This document shows, in pieces, positions 27,083 through 34,804 of a DNA stretch of 64,000 bases. The notes beneath the pieces were generated by a model, which saw only the letters and a program-made list of their open reading frames with translations, did not search any database and was not told the DNA's origin. Position numbers and translations under genes: made by a program. The DNA lies in NCBI GenBank assembly GCA_964557005.1, contig CAZKYI010000002.1, forward strand, positions 62,001 through 126,000, given 5' to 3'. The DNA comes from JBECKS01 sp964557005. GTDB taxonomy: Bacteria; Pseudomonadota; Gammaproteobacteria; Pseudomonadales; JBECKS01. Numbering within the stretch: the first letter of the stretch is position 1; each line of letters opens with the position of its first letter.

Positions 27083-27976
27083 ATGGGACTTATTGATAAC
27101 AGCCCTAGAATCAATTTTGCCAGATTGATCACAAGAATCCAGCCTACTGAAGGTGAGATTAAAAGTGCGAACTCGCATATAGACAGCACCAAGAGAAGGC
27201 TTCAAAAGTCTTTTAATTTGGTGAAATTTCAACGGATTGGAAGTCACGCGCGCTTTTCTGCTATTAAATCATTTTCAGATTTGGATTTTCTCGCCGTGAT
27301 AGCCCGTAATGAGGCAAAATGGGGTGGCAGTGTTGTAAATTCCGATACGGTAATCAAAAGAGTTTCACAGGATTTGAATTCTAGGTTTTTAACCACAAAA
27401 ATTGGTAAAGATAAGCAGGCAGTGGTTCTTCAGTTTGGAGGAGGCCAAAAATCCATGGATGTGGTTCCTGGATTTTTTCATAAATTTGACTTAAAGAATA
27501 AGAGGCCAATTTATTTAATACCTGATGGTTCTGGTGAATGGATGGAAACCAGTCCAGATGCGCATAACAGCTATATAAATAAAGAGAATCTGCGTTCAGG
27601 TGGGAAGTTAAAGAAAGTTGGGCAGTTGTTACGTTTCTGGAAACACTCACGTGCCAATGTAATTCCTATTAGTTCTTTTTATATTGATCTTTTATTAGCG
27701 CAGTCAGAAATTTGCATTGGCGCAAAATCCTACCCTGAAATTATGTGTGATTTTTTTGAGTTAATGTATAAGCGGAGGTGTCGTGGCTTGCAAGATCCTA
27801 TGGGAGTGGCTGGGGTTGTATACGCAGTTAAAACCGAAACTCAAGGTGAAACGCTTTTGTTGCAGATTGAAAATTCTTATGGTCATGCATTGAAAGCAAT
27901 CATCGCTGAAGAAAAAAAACAATTTAAAGAAGCTAATCGTCAGTGGAGTGGTGTTTTTAATGGGAAGTTTATTTGA
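27083..27976 (+). CDS. CD-NTase / SMODS-family nucleotidyltransferase (CBASS-like synthase)
   Basis: 297 residues. The polymerase-beta-type active site is intact: GS at 53–54, the SDLDF pair D66/D68, and the third carboxylate D126 in KSMDVVPGF. Downstream, HNSYINKENLRSGGKLKKVG and LLRFWKH match the helical part of CD-NTases (OAS-like C-terminal domain). Such enzymes make cyclic di- or trinucleotides on phage infection and activate a neighbouring effector. The adjacent SLATT gene fits that role. No Cap2/Cap3 (E1/E2/JAB) or HORMA/TRIP13 genes are present, so this would be a minimal type I CBASS. The nucleotide product cannot be predicted from sequence. Confidence 0.8.
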   Translation: MGLIDNSPRINFARLITRIQPTEGEIKSANSHIDSTKRRLQKSFNLVKFQRIGSHARFSAIKSFSDLDFLAVIARNEAKWGGSVVNSDTVIKRVSQDLNSRFLTTKIGKDKQAVVLQFGGGQKSMDVVPGFFHKFDLKNKRPIYLIPDGSGEWMETSPDAHNSYINKENLRSGGKLKKVGQLLRFWKHSRANVIPISSFYIDLLLAQSEICIGAKSYPEIMCDFFELMYKRRCRGLQDPMGVAGVVYAVKTETQGETLLLQIENSYGHALKAIIAEEKKQFKEANRQWSGVFNGKFI

Positions 27977-28080
27977 AAAGAAATATTCGTGTATCAAAGC
28001 TCTAGTTGCGAGGCAGAGTGGTTAATATTCTGAAGTAGTGTGTAGCAATATGGATTCGAATAAATAAGGAGAAAGGAACT

Positions 28081-28524
28081 ATGAGTTTATTATTGACGCA
28101 GCATGAAGCTGATGCTTTGCTTACTTTGGAAAAACACTATATGGATAGTGCTCGATATACCTTCCCCAGTTTAGGTGGGAGTCTTAGAATTCCTTTGTTT
28201 TCGGTTGATAAGCGTGAGGAATTTAGTTTAGATGTTACTCGTGGTCGCATAGAGCTTAGAAAAAATACTTTTCAGGCAAGAGCTAGAAAAGCAGTGATTC
28301 TTGCTCGAATTGATATTGGTGGGCCGCCGCATCGAAATCCTGATGGAGAAGAAATGGGCTGCCCACACCTTCATTTGTATCGTGAAGGTTTTGGTGATAA
28401 ATGGGCAATCGCATTGCCTGATGTTTTTTCGGAAACCGATAATGCTTGGGTAACACTGAATGAATTTATGGATTATTGTAATGTTGCAACGAAGCCAACA
28501 ATTTTGCAGGAGATATTCATATGA
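28081..28524 (+). CDS. DUF6978-family protein
   Basis: 147 residues with no signal peptide or membrane helix. Recognisable family features are an N-terminal LTQHEADALLTLEKHY, a central LDVTRGRIELRKNTFQARAR, and a conserved GGPPHRNPDGEEMGCPHLHL followed by YREGFGDKWAIALP. The His-rich PHLHLYREGFGDKWA block looks like a possible active or binding site, but no activity is established that I know of. A good Shine-Dalgarno (AAGGAG) precedes the ATG. It overlaps the DUF1828/1829 gene by 4 bp (ATGA), so the two form a coupled pair. Pairing in a defence island suggests a toxin–antitoxin or anti-phage role, which is inference. Confidence 0.75.
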   Translation: MSLLLTQHEADALLTLEKHYMDSARYTFPSLGGSLRIPLFSVDKREEFSLDVTRGRIELRKNTFQARARKAVILARIDIGGPPHRNPDGEEMGCPHLHLYREGFGDKWAIALPDVFSETDNAWVTLNEFMDYCNVATKPTILQEIFI

Positions 28525-29291
28525 TGGTTGAAGAAATTGACAAGCTTCTAAGCAACTATACCCATTGGTTAAAGGATAAAACTGTACTCAAACAGGTTGG
28601 ATCTGATTGGGTTGAAATTACTACGCCACACTTAGACCGACACAATGATTGTTTACAAATTTATGCACGAAAAGACGGTAATGGACTCGTATTGACTGAT
28701 GATGCTTACATTATTAACGATTTGATTAACTCGGGTTGCCCACTTGATTCACCTAAACGCCAGGAATTACTCAAAACTACATTGGCGGGTTTTGGTGTTC
28801 AGCTCGACCATGATCAGTTAGTTGTACATGCGACTCCTGAAAACTTTTCATTAAAAAAACACAACATCATTCAGGCAATGCTGGCAGTTAATGATTTGTT
28901 TTATCTGGCGTCACCGTATGTCGCCAGTTTGTTTGTGGAAGATGTTACTAACTGGATGGATTTTGCAGATATTCGTTATACTCCCAAGGTAAAATTCACA
29001 GGAAAGAGCGGCTACGATCATATGTTTGATTTTGTGATTCCAAAATCACGTAATCAACCGGAAAGAATTGTGCAAGCGATTTCTAATCCTAAAAAAGATT
29101 CTGCTGAGGTGCTGGTGTTTAAATGGATTGATACCAAAGAAACGCGTTCTACAGATGCAAAACTTTATGCGTTTCTTAATGACAGCAATAGTCAAATTTC
29201 ACAATCGGTTATTGATGCGCTTAGAAATTATCAACTTGAACCTGTGCTTTGGTCACAACGTGAGGAAGCCAAGGCTCCATTAGCCGCATAA
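28521..29291 (+). CDS. DUF1828/DUF1829 domain protein
   Basis: 256 residues with two fused domains. DUF1828 is at the N-terminus: WVEITTPHLDRHNDCLQIYA and LVLTDDAYIINDLINSGCPL. DUF1829 is at the C-terminus: DIRYTPKVKFTGKSGYDHMF, DFVIPKSRNQPERIVQAI, then KLYAFLNDSN and PVLWSQRE. The C-terminal half has a mixed alpha/beta pattern with an F-D-F-x(n)-K arrangement, reminiscent of a degenerate restriction-endonuclease-like fold; that is speculation. The start overlaps the stop of the DUF6978 gene. These families often occur together in mobile islands, and the molecular function is unknown to me. Confidence 0.8.
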   Translation: MMVEEIDKLLSNYTHWLKDKTVLKQVGSDWVEITTPHLDRHNDCLQIYARKDGNGLVLTDDAYIINDLINSGCPLDSPKRQELLKTTLAGFGVQLDHDQLVVHATPENFSLKKHNIIQAMLAVNDLFYLASPYVASLFVEDVTNWMDFADIRYTPKVKFTGKSGYDHMFDFVIPKSRNQPERIVQAISNPKKDSAEVLVFKWIDTKETRSTDAKLYAFLNDSNSQISQSVIDALRNYQLEPVLWSQREEAKAPLAA

Positions 29292-29536
29292 GTTAAACAG
29301 TTTTTTGCAATTCTTGAGTTGTTAAAGCTCAAAAAAATGTCTCATGGGTTCCATCTGTTGATGGAGAATTCTGATGACAAAAATATCGTGATCACGCTGT
29401 CGATAAAAAATAGGAAAGTTTATACACGATGTTTTTGTTTCACTTGAGTGGCAATATCGTGCAGTGACAAGTGACTTTCTCCCCTCAAATTCTTTATCGA
29501 AAAGCAGTAAACCGGATTAAAACGCACTCATCAGGC

Positions 29537-29566
29537 TTGCACTTGAACAAATATCAGCGATAAACT
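29537..29566 (+). promoter_or_regulatory. Possible promoter of dinD
   Basis: TTGCAC (29537–29542), an 18-bp spacer and TAAACT (29561–29566) form a moderate sigma-70 match. The LexA box begins at the -10, so repressor binding would block it. Confidence 0.4.
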
Positions 29567-29586
29567 ACTGATTTTTTGAACAGTAG
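29565..29586. promoter_or_regulatory. LexA (SOS) box upstream of dinD
   Basis: CTACTG and CAGTAG flank a 10-bp AT-rich spacer, giving CTG-N10-CAG (29568–29583) with matching TA flanks, as in the gammaproteobacterial SOS consensus TACTG(TA)5CAGTA. It lies about 30 bp before the dinD start, as expected for a damage-inducible gene. Confidence 0.8.
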
Positions 29587-29614
29587 TCTATGTGTTTATC
29601 AAGGAGCAATGGTT

Positions 29615-30344
29615 ATGGATAAACAATTACAAACCCTGCAACGCAATCTCGAAGCCGCTGTACAGCGTGCCGATGCTGAAGGCATTGAATTCTGGTTTGC
29701 CCGCGACCTGCAAACTCACTTGGGCTATGCCCGCTGGGAGAACTTTCAAACCGCTATACAGCGTGCTATGGAATCCTGCGAGGCCAGTGGCCATGCGGCT
29801 TCTGATCATTTTCGTGGCGTCACGAAAATGATAGAGCTGGGTAAAGGTGGGCAACGAGAAGTTGACGACTTTATGCTGACTCGCTATGCCTGTTACCTGC
29901 TTGCCCAGAATGGCGACCCGCGCAAGCCGGAAATAGCGTTTGCCCAAAGCTATTTTGCCGTACAAACCCGCAAGCAAGAGTTGATTGAAGACCGTATGCG
30001 CTTTCAGGCAAGACTGGAGGCGCGTGACAAGCTGAAAGAATCGGAAAAGGCCTTGTCTCAAAACATCTTTAAACGGGGCGTAGATGAGGCGGGTTTTGGC
30101 CGTATCCGTTCCAGAGGTGATCAGGCCTTGTTTGGTGGCCATACCACTCAGGCCATGTGAGCAAGCCATTACCCATGAGCACGTTCAGAACAATGAAAGT
30201 GTGCGTGACATGCTGGGTCAGCGTGGTATCCAACCTGAAAAACTGACGGCTGAAGAAGATTTGAAAAAACTGGAACGACGTGTGAAAGCGGAAGACAAGA
30301 AATTGGCTAAAAACACCAAGCCTTTACCTTCCAAAGAGCGTTAA
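29615..30344 (+). pseudogene. dinD: dinD-like DNA-damage-inducible gene, broken by an internal deletion and frameshift
   Basis: The first 181 codons (29615–30160) encode a DinD N-terminal region: FWFARDLQTHLGYARWENFQ, then RYACYLLAQNGDPRKPEIAF and FGRIRSRGDQALFGGHTTQA. They end abruptly at a TGA. The family C-terminus continues in a different frame from about 30159: ITHEHVQNNESVRDMLGQRG then KLERRVKAEDKKL, stop at 30342. From memory, intact homologues have about 50–60 more residues between these blocks, so a deletion that is not a multiple of three seems to have removed them. The start was chosen for AGGAG at 29602, 8 bp before ATG 29615. The LexA box is still intact. A truncated protein may still be made. 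Confidence 0.8.
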
Positions 30345-30375
30345 AAATAGTGGAGCGCAAAGGTACAATCGAGCG

Positions 30376-31401
30376 ATGCCTGATTATCAACCTCCCTTTA
30401 CCATTAGCTCGCGCATTTTGCATTTACTTGCGGATATTGCCGAAGCGCTGGGTCGTATGTCTGTGCAAAAAGAAAACGAACAGAACTTGCGCTTGCGGCG
30501 AGTGAATCGTATCCGCACCATTCACGGTTCTTTGGCGATTGAAGGCAACACCCTTAGCGAAGAGCAGATCACGGCCATTCTTAACGGCAAGCCGATAATT
30601 GCACCGCCGCGTGAGGTACAGGAAGTACGCAATGCGCTACAAGCCTATGAACAACTGGAAAGCTGGCAACCCGCCAATGAACAACATTTGTTGGCAGCAC
30701 ATAGCCTGTTAATGAAAGGGTTGATTGGAGAGGCTGGTCAATATCGCAGCGGAGGTGTCGGTGTGATGAGTGGCTCCGAAGTGATCCACTTGGCACCCCC
30801 CGCCAATCGTGTACCTGTATTGATGATGGAACTTCTGGACTGGCTGGGAAAAACCGAGCAGCACCCGTTAATTGCCAGTTGTGTGTTTCATTACGAATTT
30901 GAGTTCATTCACCCCTTTGCCGATGGCAATGGCCGGATGGGGCGACTTTGGCAGACACTGATTCTGTCACATTGGAATCCGCTGTTTATGCAGATTCCGG
31001 TAGAAAGCCTGGTATATGCCCATCAGGATGCCTATTACCGAGCCATTGGTCACAGCACGCAGCAAATGGACTCAGCGCCTTTCATCGAATTTATGTTGAT
31101 GATGATTCAAGATGCCATTCAAGCCTTGATTCTTGAAGAGACCGAACAAGTAACCGAACAAGTAACCGAACAAGTAATCCGTTTACTGACGACTCTGCAA
31201 ATTGGTGCAATGGGTACTCAAGAACTGTTGAAGGCATTGCAGTTGAACCATCGTCCAACCTTTATCCAGAACTATTTACAGCCCGCACTGGATGAACGAT
31301 GGATTGAAATGACCCAACCGGATTCACCACGCAGCCCGACACAAAAATACCGTTTAACCTCACTGGGCAGGCAACGGCTTGAACTAACACAACAGTTCTA
31401 A
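30376..31401 (+). CDS. Fic-family protein (probable AMP transferase) with C-terminal winged helix
   Basis: 341 residues. The Fic active-site motif HPFADGNGRMGR (179–190) is complete, with the catalytic His and the phosphate-binding Gly-Asn-Gly-Arg. The N-terminal inhibitory motif SLAIEGN (52–58) matches [S/T]xxxE[G/N], making it a self-inhibited class II Fic enzyme. A linker of three T-E-Q-V repeats (about 256–267) precedes a winged helix with LQLNHRPTFIQNYLQPAL and PTQKYRLTSLGRQRL. This tail is clearly homologous to that of the AlbA_2 protein at 21087. Targets are unknown. It is the last gene of the island, before mnmG. Confidence 0.9.
   Translation: MPDYQPPFTISSRILHLLADIAEALGRMSVQKENEQNLRLRRVNRIRTIHGSLAIEGNTLSEEQITAILNGKPIIAPPREVQEVRNALQAYEQLESWQPANEQHLLAAHSLLMKGLIGEAGQYRSGGVGVMSGSEVIHLAPPANRVPVLMMELLDWLGKTEQHPLIASCVFHYEFEFIHPFADGNGRMGRLWQTLILSHWNPLFMQIPVESLVYAHQDAYYRAIGHSTQQMDSAPFIEFMLMMIQDAIQALILEETEQVTEQVTEQVIRLLTTLQIGAMGTQELLKALQLNHRPTFIQNYLQPALDERWIEMTQPDSPRSPTQKYRLTSLGRQRLELTQQF
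31141..31176 (+). repeat. 12-bp tandem repeat, three perfect copies, in the Fic gene
   Basis: ACCGAACAAGTA is repeated three times exactly, encoding T-E-Q-V units before the winged helix. The layout matches the 12-bp repeat at 22209–22260, although the unit sequence differs. Confidence 0.9.
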
Positions 31402-31417
31402 TTCCTCTGGACAAGGC

Positions 31418-31423
31418 TATACT
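31418..31423 (+). promoter_or_regulatory. Possible -10 element for mnmG
   Basis: TATACT lies 50 bp before the mnmG start, in the island–mnmG gap. A -35 (TTCTAA near 31396) is weak. A local promoter would make sense, because the island separates mnmG from the upstream mnmE transcript. Confidence 0.3.
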
Positions 31424-31472
31424 GCGTGCCCAAAAATTAACCAATGCGATTTTTCAGGCGTTTCAGCTAGCT

Positions 31473-33353
31473 ATGTCAACACAGCAAAATTATCAGGTCA
31501 TCGTGGTAGGTGGGGGTCACGCGGGTACCGAGGCGGCTTTGGCTTCGGCACGTATGGGCGTTTCAACGCTGTTATTAACCCATAGTCTGGATACGGTCGG
31601 GCAGATGTCCTGTAATCCAGCCATTGGCGGCATTGGTAAAAGCCATTTGGTGAAAGAGGTCGATGCGCTTGGGGGTGCAATGGCGCGCGCCACCGACAGA
31701 GGCGGCATTCAGTTTCGTATACTCAATTCCAGCAAAGGCCCAGCGGTCAGGGCTACCCGCGCACAGGCCGACAGAAAATTGTACAAGGCAGCCATTCGCA
31801 ACATCGTTGTCAATCAACCCAATCTGAGCGTGTTGTCGCAAGCGGCAGATGATTTGATTGTCGAAGGTGATACCGTGAAAGGTATTGTTACCGATCAGGG
31901 TGTAAAAATTTTCGCGCAAGCAGTTGTGCTTACTACAGGTACTTTTTTGGGCGGTGTGATTCATGTCGGGCTTGAGCAAAGCAGTGGTGGGCGCATTGGT
32001 GATCCGCCTTCCATTAAACTCGCTCAGCGTTTGCGTTCACTTCCCTTTCGCGTGAATCGCTTAAAAACGGGCACACCTCCACGCATTGATGCCAGCAGTG
32101 TTGATTATTCGGTGATGCAGGAACAAAAAGGCGATACGCCATTGCCAGTGATGTCCTACCTTGGCAAGGTGGAAGAGCATCCACAGCAAATCAGTTGTTA
32201 TATTACCTACACCAATGAGCGCACCCACGACATTATTCGCTCAGGGCTTGATCGTTCTCCCATGTATACGGGTGTTATTGAAGGTATCGGGCCAAGATAC
32301 TGCCCCAGCATTGAAGACAAGATTCATCGGTTTGCAGACAAAAACCAGCACCAGATTTTTGTAGAACCTGAAGGTCTGGATAGCCCTCTGCTTTATCCTA
32401 ATGGGGTATCGACAAGCTTGCCCTATGATATTCAGGAAGCCTTTATTCATTCCATCAAGGGTTTTGAAAACGCCGTTATCACACAAGCGGGTTATGCGAT
32501 TGAATACGATTTTTTCAATCCCATGGATTTGAGTCATAGTCTTGAAACAAAAATTTTGAACAATTTGTTTTTTGCAGGGCAAATCAATGGCACCACAGGC
32601 TACGAAGAAGCCGCAGCACAGGGATTGTTGGCTGGCACCAATGCCGCGTTAAAAGCACAACAAAAAGATGCCTGGCACCCTCTGCGTGATCAAGCCTACA
32701 TAGGTGTTTTAGTCGATGATTTGATTACCTTTGGCACCAAAGAGCCCTACCGTATGTTTACCAGCCGTGCGGAATATCGGCTGTTGTTAAGGGAAGATAA
32801 TGCCGATGCACGTTTAACTGAAACAGGCAGAAAGCTGGGTTTGGTGGACGACGAACGCTGGCAGGCATTCTGTGAAAAACAGGAAAAAATTGAGCAGGAA
32901 ATTCAGCGCCTTAAAAATACCTGGTTGCAGCCTGATACCGCAATGGGTAATCGCCTTGATGAGATTACGCAGAAAAAAATAACAAGAGAACACAATCTAC
33001 ACGATGTACTAAAACGCCCTGAAATCAATTATCAGAATATTATCGATATTTCTGGTGCAGGGGTTGAAAGACGCGATGTGGCTGATCAGGTAGAAACCCT
33101 GATTAAATATCAGGGCTACATTGACAGGCAGCAAGACGAAGTTGATCGTATGCGTCGCAATGAATCACTTGTTATTCCAAAAGGGTTTGAGTATGAGCAG
33201 GTAAAAGGGCTTTCAAATGAAGTCAGACAAAAACTCAAACAAAATCAGCCTCAAACCTTGGGGCAGGCCTCGCGCATTCCCGGGATTACACCTGCGGCGA
33301 TGTCCTTGTTGTTAATTTATCTTAAAAAAGCCAGTCAGCTAAAAACAGCCTGA
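31473..33353 (+). CDS. mnmG: tRNA uridine-5-carboxymethylaminomethyl modification enzyme MnmG
   Basis: FAD-dependent partner of MnmE in wobble-uridine modification. The 626-residue product has the N-terminal dinucleotide fold VIVVGGGHAGTEAALASARM. It also has CNPAIGGIGKSHLVKEVDAL (conserved Cys), the second signature FFAGQINGTTGYEEAAAQGL, and a C-terminal helical domain for MnmE binding (VKGLSNEVRQKL, ending AMSLLLIYLKKAS). Full length. The stop shares one base with the rsmG start (TGATG). Confidence 0.98.
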   Translation: MSTQQNYQVIVVGGGHAGTEAALASARMGVSTLLLTHSLDTVGQMSCNPAIGGIGKSHLVKEVDALGGAMARATDRGGIQFRILNSSKGPAVRATRAQADRKLYKAAIRNIVVNQPNLSVLSQAADDLIVEGDTVKGIVTDQGVKIFAQAVVLTTGTFLGGVIHVGLEQSSGGRIGDPPSIKLAQRLRSLPFRVNRLKTGTPPRIDASSVDYSVMQEQKGDTPLPVMSYLGKVEEHPQQISCYITYTNERTHDIIRSGLDRSPMYTGVIEGIGPRYCPSIEDKIHRFADKNQHQIFVEPEGLDSPLLYPNGVSTSLPYDIQEAFIHSIKGFENAVITQAGYAIEYDFFNPMDLSHSLETKILNNLFFAGQINGTTGYEEAAAQGLLAGTNAALKAQQKDAWHPLRDQAYIGVLVDDLITFGTKEPYRMFTSRAEYRLLLREDNADARLTETGRKLGLVDDERWQAFCEKQEKIEQEIQRLKNTWLQPDTAMGNRLDEITQKKITREHNLHDVLKRPEINYQNIIDISGAGVERRDVADQVETLIKYQGYIDRQQDEVDRMRRNESLVIPKGFEYEQVKGLSNEVRQKLKQNQPQTLGQASRIPGITPAAMSLLLIYLKKASQLKTA

Positions 33354-33994
33354 TGGTTTTTTCTGCACAGGAACAACAACAGCTTGAAAGCAGCTTGAGA
33401 GCGCTTCCTTATTTGCTTGGTGATAAGCAACATCACCAAATCACCGCGTATCTGCAAGCGCTGCTCAAGTGGAACAAGGTTTACAACCTCACTGGTTTTA
33501 AAACCTTTCAGGAAAATTTGCTCAAAAATTTACTCGATTGTTTATATATCGCGCCGTATATCCAGAGTGAAAACAATCTTGATGTTGGAACGGGCGCAGG
33601 TTTGCCCGGTTTACTCATGGCGGTGGTCAAACCACAGCAAAGTTGGGTGCTGCTGGATAGCAATGGAAAAAAGATGCGGTTTTTACAACAGATGCGTCAT
33701 GAACTCGATTTAAACAATCTGGGTTTGGTGAATGAGCGAGCGGAAAATTACCAGCCTGAATCAAAATTTCAGGGGATAAGCTCAAGAGCATTTGATAAGA
33801 TTCCTGCCACTTTGCAGCGTGTTCAGCATTTGCTGGCAGATGAAAGTTACTTCTACGCCATGAAAGGCAAACCTGAAAACGAAGAGCTGCACCAACTACC
33901 AGACTGGGCCAAACTGGAGGGTGTTCACCCGATAAAAGTCCCCGCGCTGGAAGAACAGCGACATTTAATCATTATTCGTTGCAAACACTCATAG
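33353..33994 (+). CDS. rsmG: 16S rRNA (guanine-527-N7) methyltransferase
   Basis: Methylates G527 of 16S rRNA. The 213-residue product has the SAM-binding motif LDVGTGAGLPGLLMAVVKP (about residue 80) and SRAFDKIPATL near the active site, as well as KWNKVYNLTGF upstream. Its start overlaps mnmG by one base, the usual gidA–gidB coupling. parA follows after 9 bp. Confidence 0.96.
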   Translation: MVFSAQEQQQLESSLRALPYLLGDKQHHQITAYLQALLKWNKVYNLTGFKTFQENLLKNLLDCLYIAPYIQSENNLDVGTGAGLPGLLMAVVKPQQSWVLLDSNGKKMRFLQQMRHELDLNNLGLVNERAENYQPESKFQGISSRAFDKIPATLQRVQHLLADESYFYAMKGKPENEELHQLPDWAKLEGVHPIKVPALEEQRHLIIIRCKHS

Positions 33995-34003
33995 GAGAAC
34001 CCG

Positions 34004-34804
34004 GTGGTTCAAAGCATTGCCATTGCCAACCAGAAAGGCGGAGTGGGAAAAACCACAACGGCGGTTAATTTGGCAGCTTCTTTGGCGGCGACCAAAAAAC
34101 GAGTGCTGTTGGTTGATCTGGATCCGCAAGGCAATGCCACCATGGGAAGTGGTGTGGATAAACACGAGCTGCAACTTTCCACGTATGAATTGCTGGTTGA
34201 AAACGAACCTGCCAGCAAAATCAGGGTACGCCCTGAAACAGCGCAGTTTGATGTCTTGCCCACCAACGATGATTTAACCGCAGCAGAGGTTGAGTTGCTT
34301 GGTGTTAGCAATAAGGAATCTCGCCTGAAATATCAGTTGGCTGCCATTCGCAATGACTATGATTACATCATCATCGATTGTCCCCCATCGTTAAGCATGT
34401 TGACCATTAATGCCCTGGTGGCAGCAGACTCGGTGCTGATTCCCATGCAATGTGAATACTATGCTTTGGAAGGCTTAAGCGGGTTGATGCGCACCATCGA
34501 GCGCATTCAGAAGCTGCTGAATCCAAAACTGGAACTCAGAGGTCTGCTCAGAACCATGTATGACCCGCGCAACAGTCTGGCTAACGAGGTGTCCAGCCAG
34601 TTAATCAATCACTTTGGCGACAAGGTGTTCAGAACCATCATTCCGCGTAATGTGCGTCTGGCCGAAGCACCCAGTCACGGTATATCGGCATTGCAATATG
34701 ATGCGAAATCCCGAGGTGCGCTTGCTTATCTTGCACTTGCAGGGGAACTGATTAGACGTTCTGAATCCAGCCAGAAAGAAAAAGAAAAGGGTGAGGCGCA
34801 ATGA
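34004..34804 (+). CDS. parA: Chromosome-partitioning ATPase ParA (Soj)
   Basis: Deviant-Walker ATPase that moves ParB-parS complexes during chromosome segregation. The 266-residue product starts at GTG with AGGAG upstream and has the signature IANQKGGVGKTTTAVNLAAS (residue 5 on) with the two Walker A lysines. It also has LVDLDPQGNAT and IIDCPPSLSMLTINAL. It overlaps parB by 4 bp. Together with the parS sites in recF it forms the chromosomal parABS system. Confidence 0.97.
   Translation: MVQSIAIANQKGGVGKTTTAVNLAASLAATKKRVLLVDLDPQGNATMGSGVDKHELQLSTYELLVENEPASKIRVRPETAQFDVLPTNDDLTAAEVELLGVSNKESRLKYQLAAIRNDYDYIIIDCPPSLSMLTINALVAADSVLIPMQCEYYALEGLSGLMRTIERIQKLLNPKLELRGLLRTMYDPRNSLANEVSSQLINHFGDKVFRTIIPRNVRLAEAPSHGISALQYDAKSRGALAYLALAGELIRRSESSQKEKEKGEAQ

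Noticed and set aside
27977..28080. Promoter before the DUF6978 gene.
   Set aside because: TTGCGA and TATTCT are present but only 14 bp apart, too close for a sigma-70 promoter.
34190..34205. Additional parS site near parA (TTCCACGTATG).
   Set aside because: Only one half of the palindrome matches; not a parS site.
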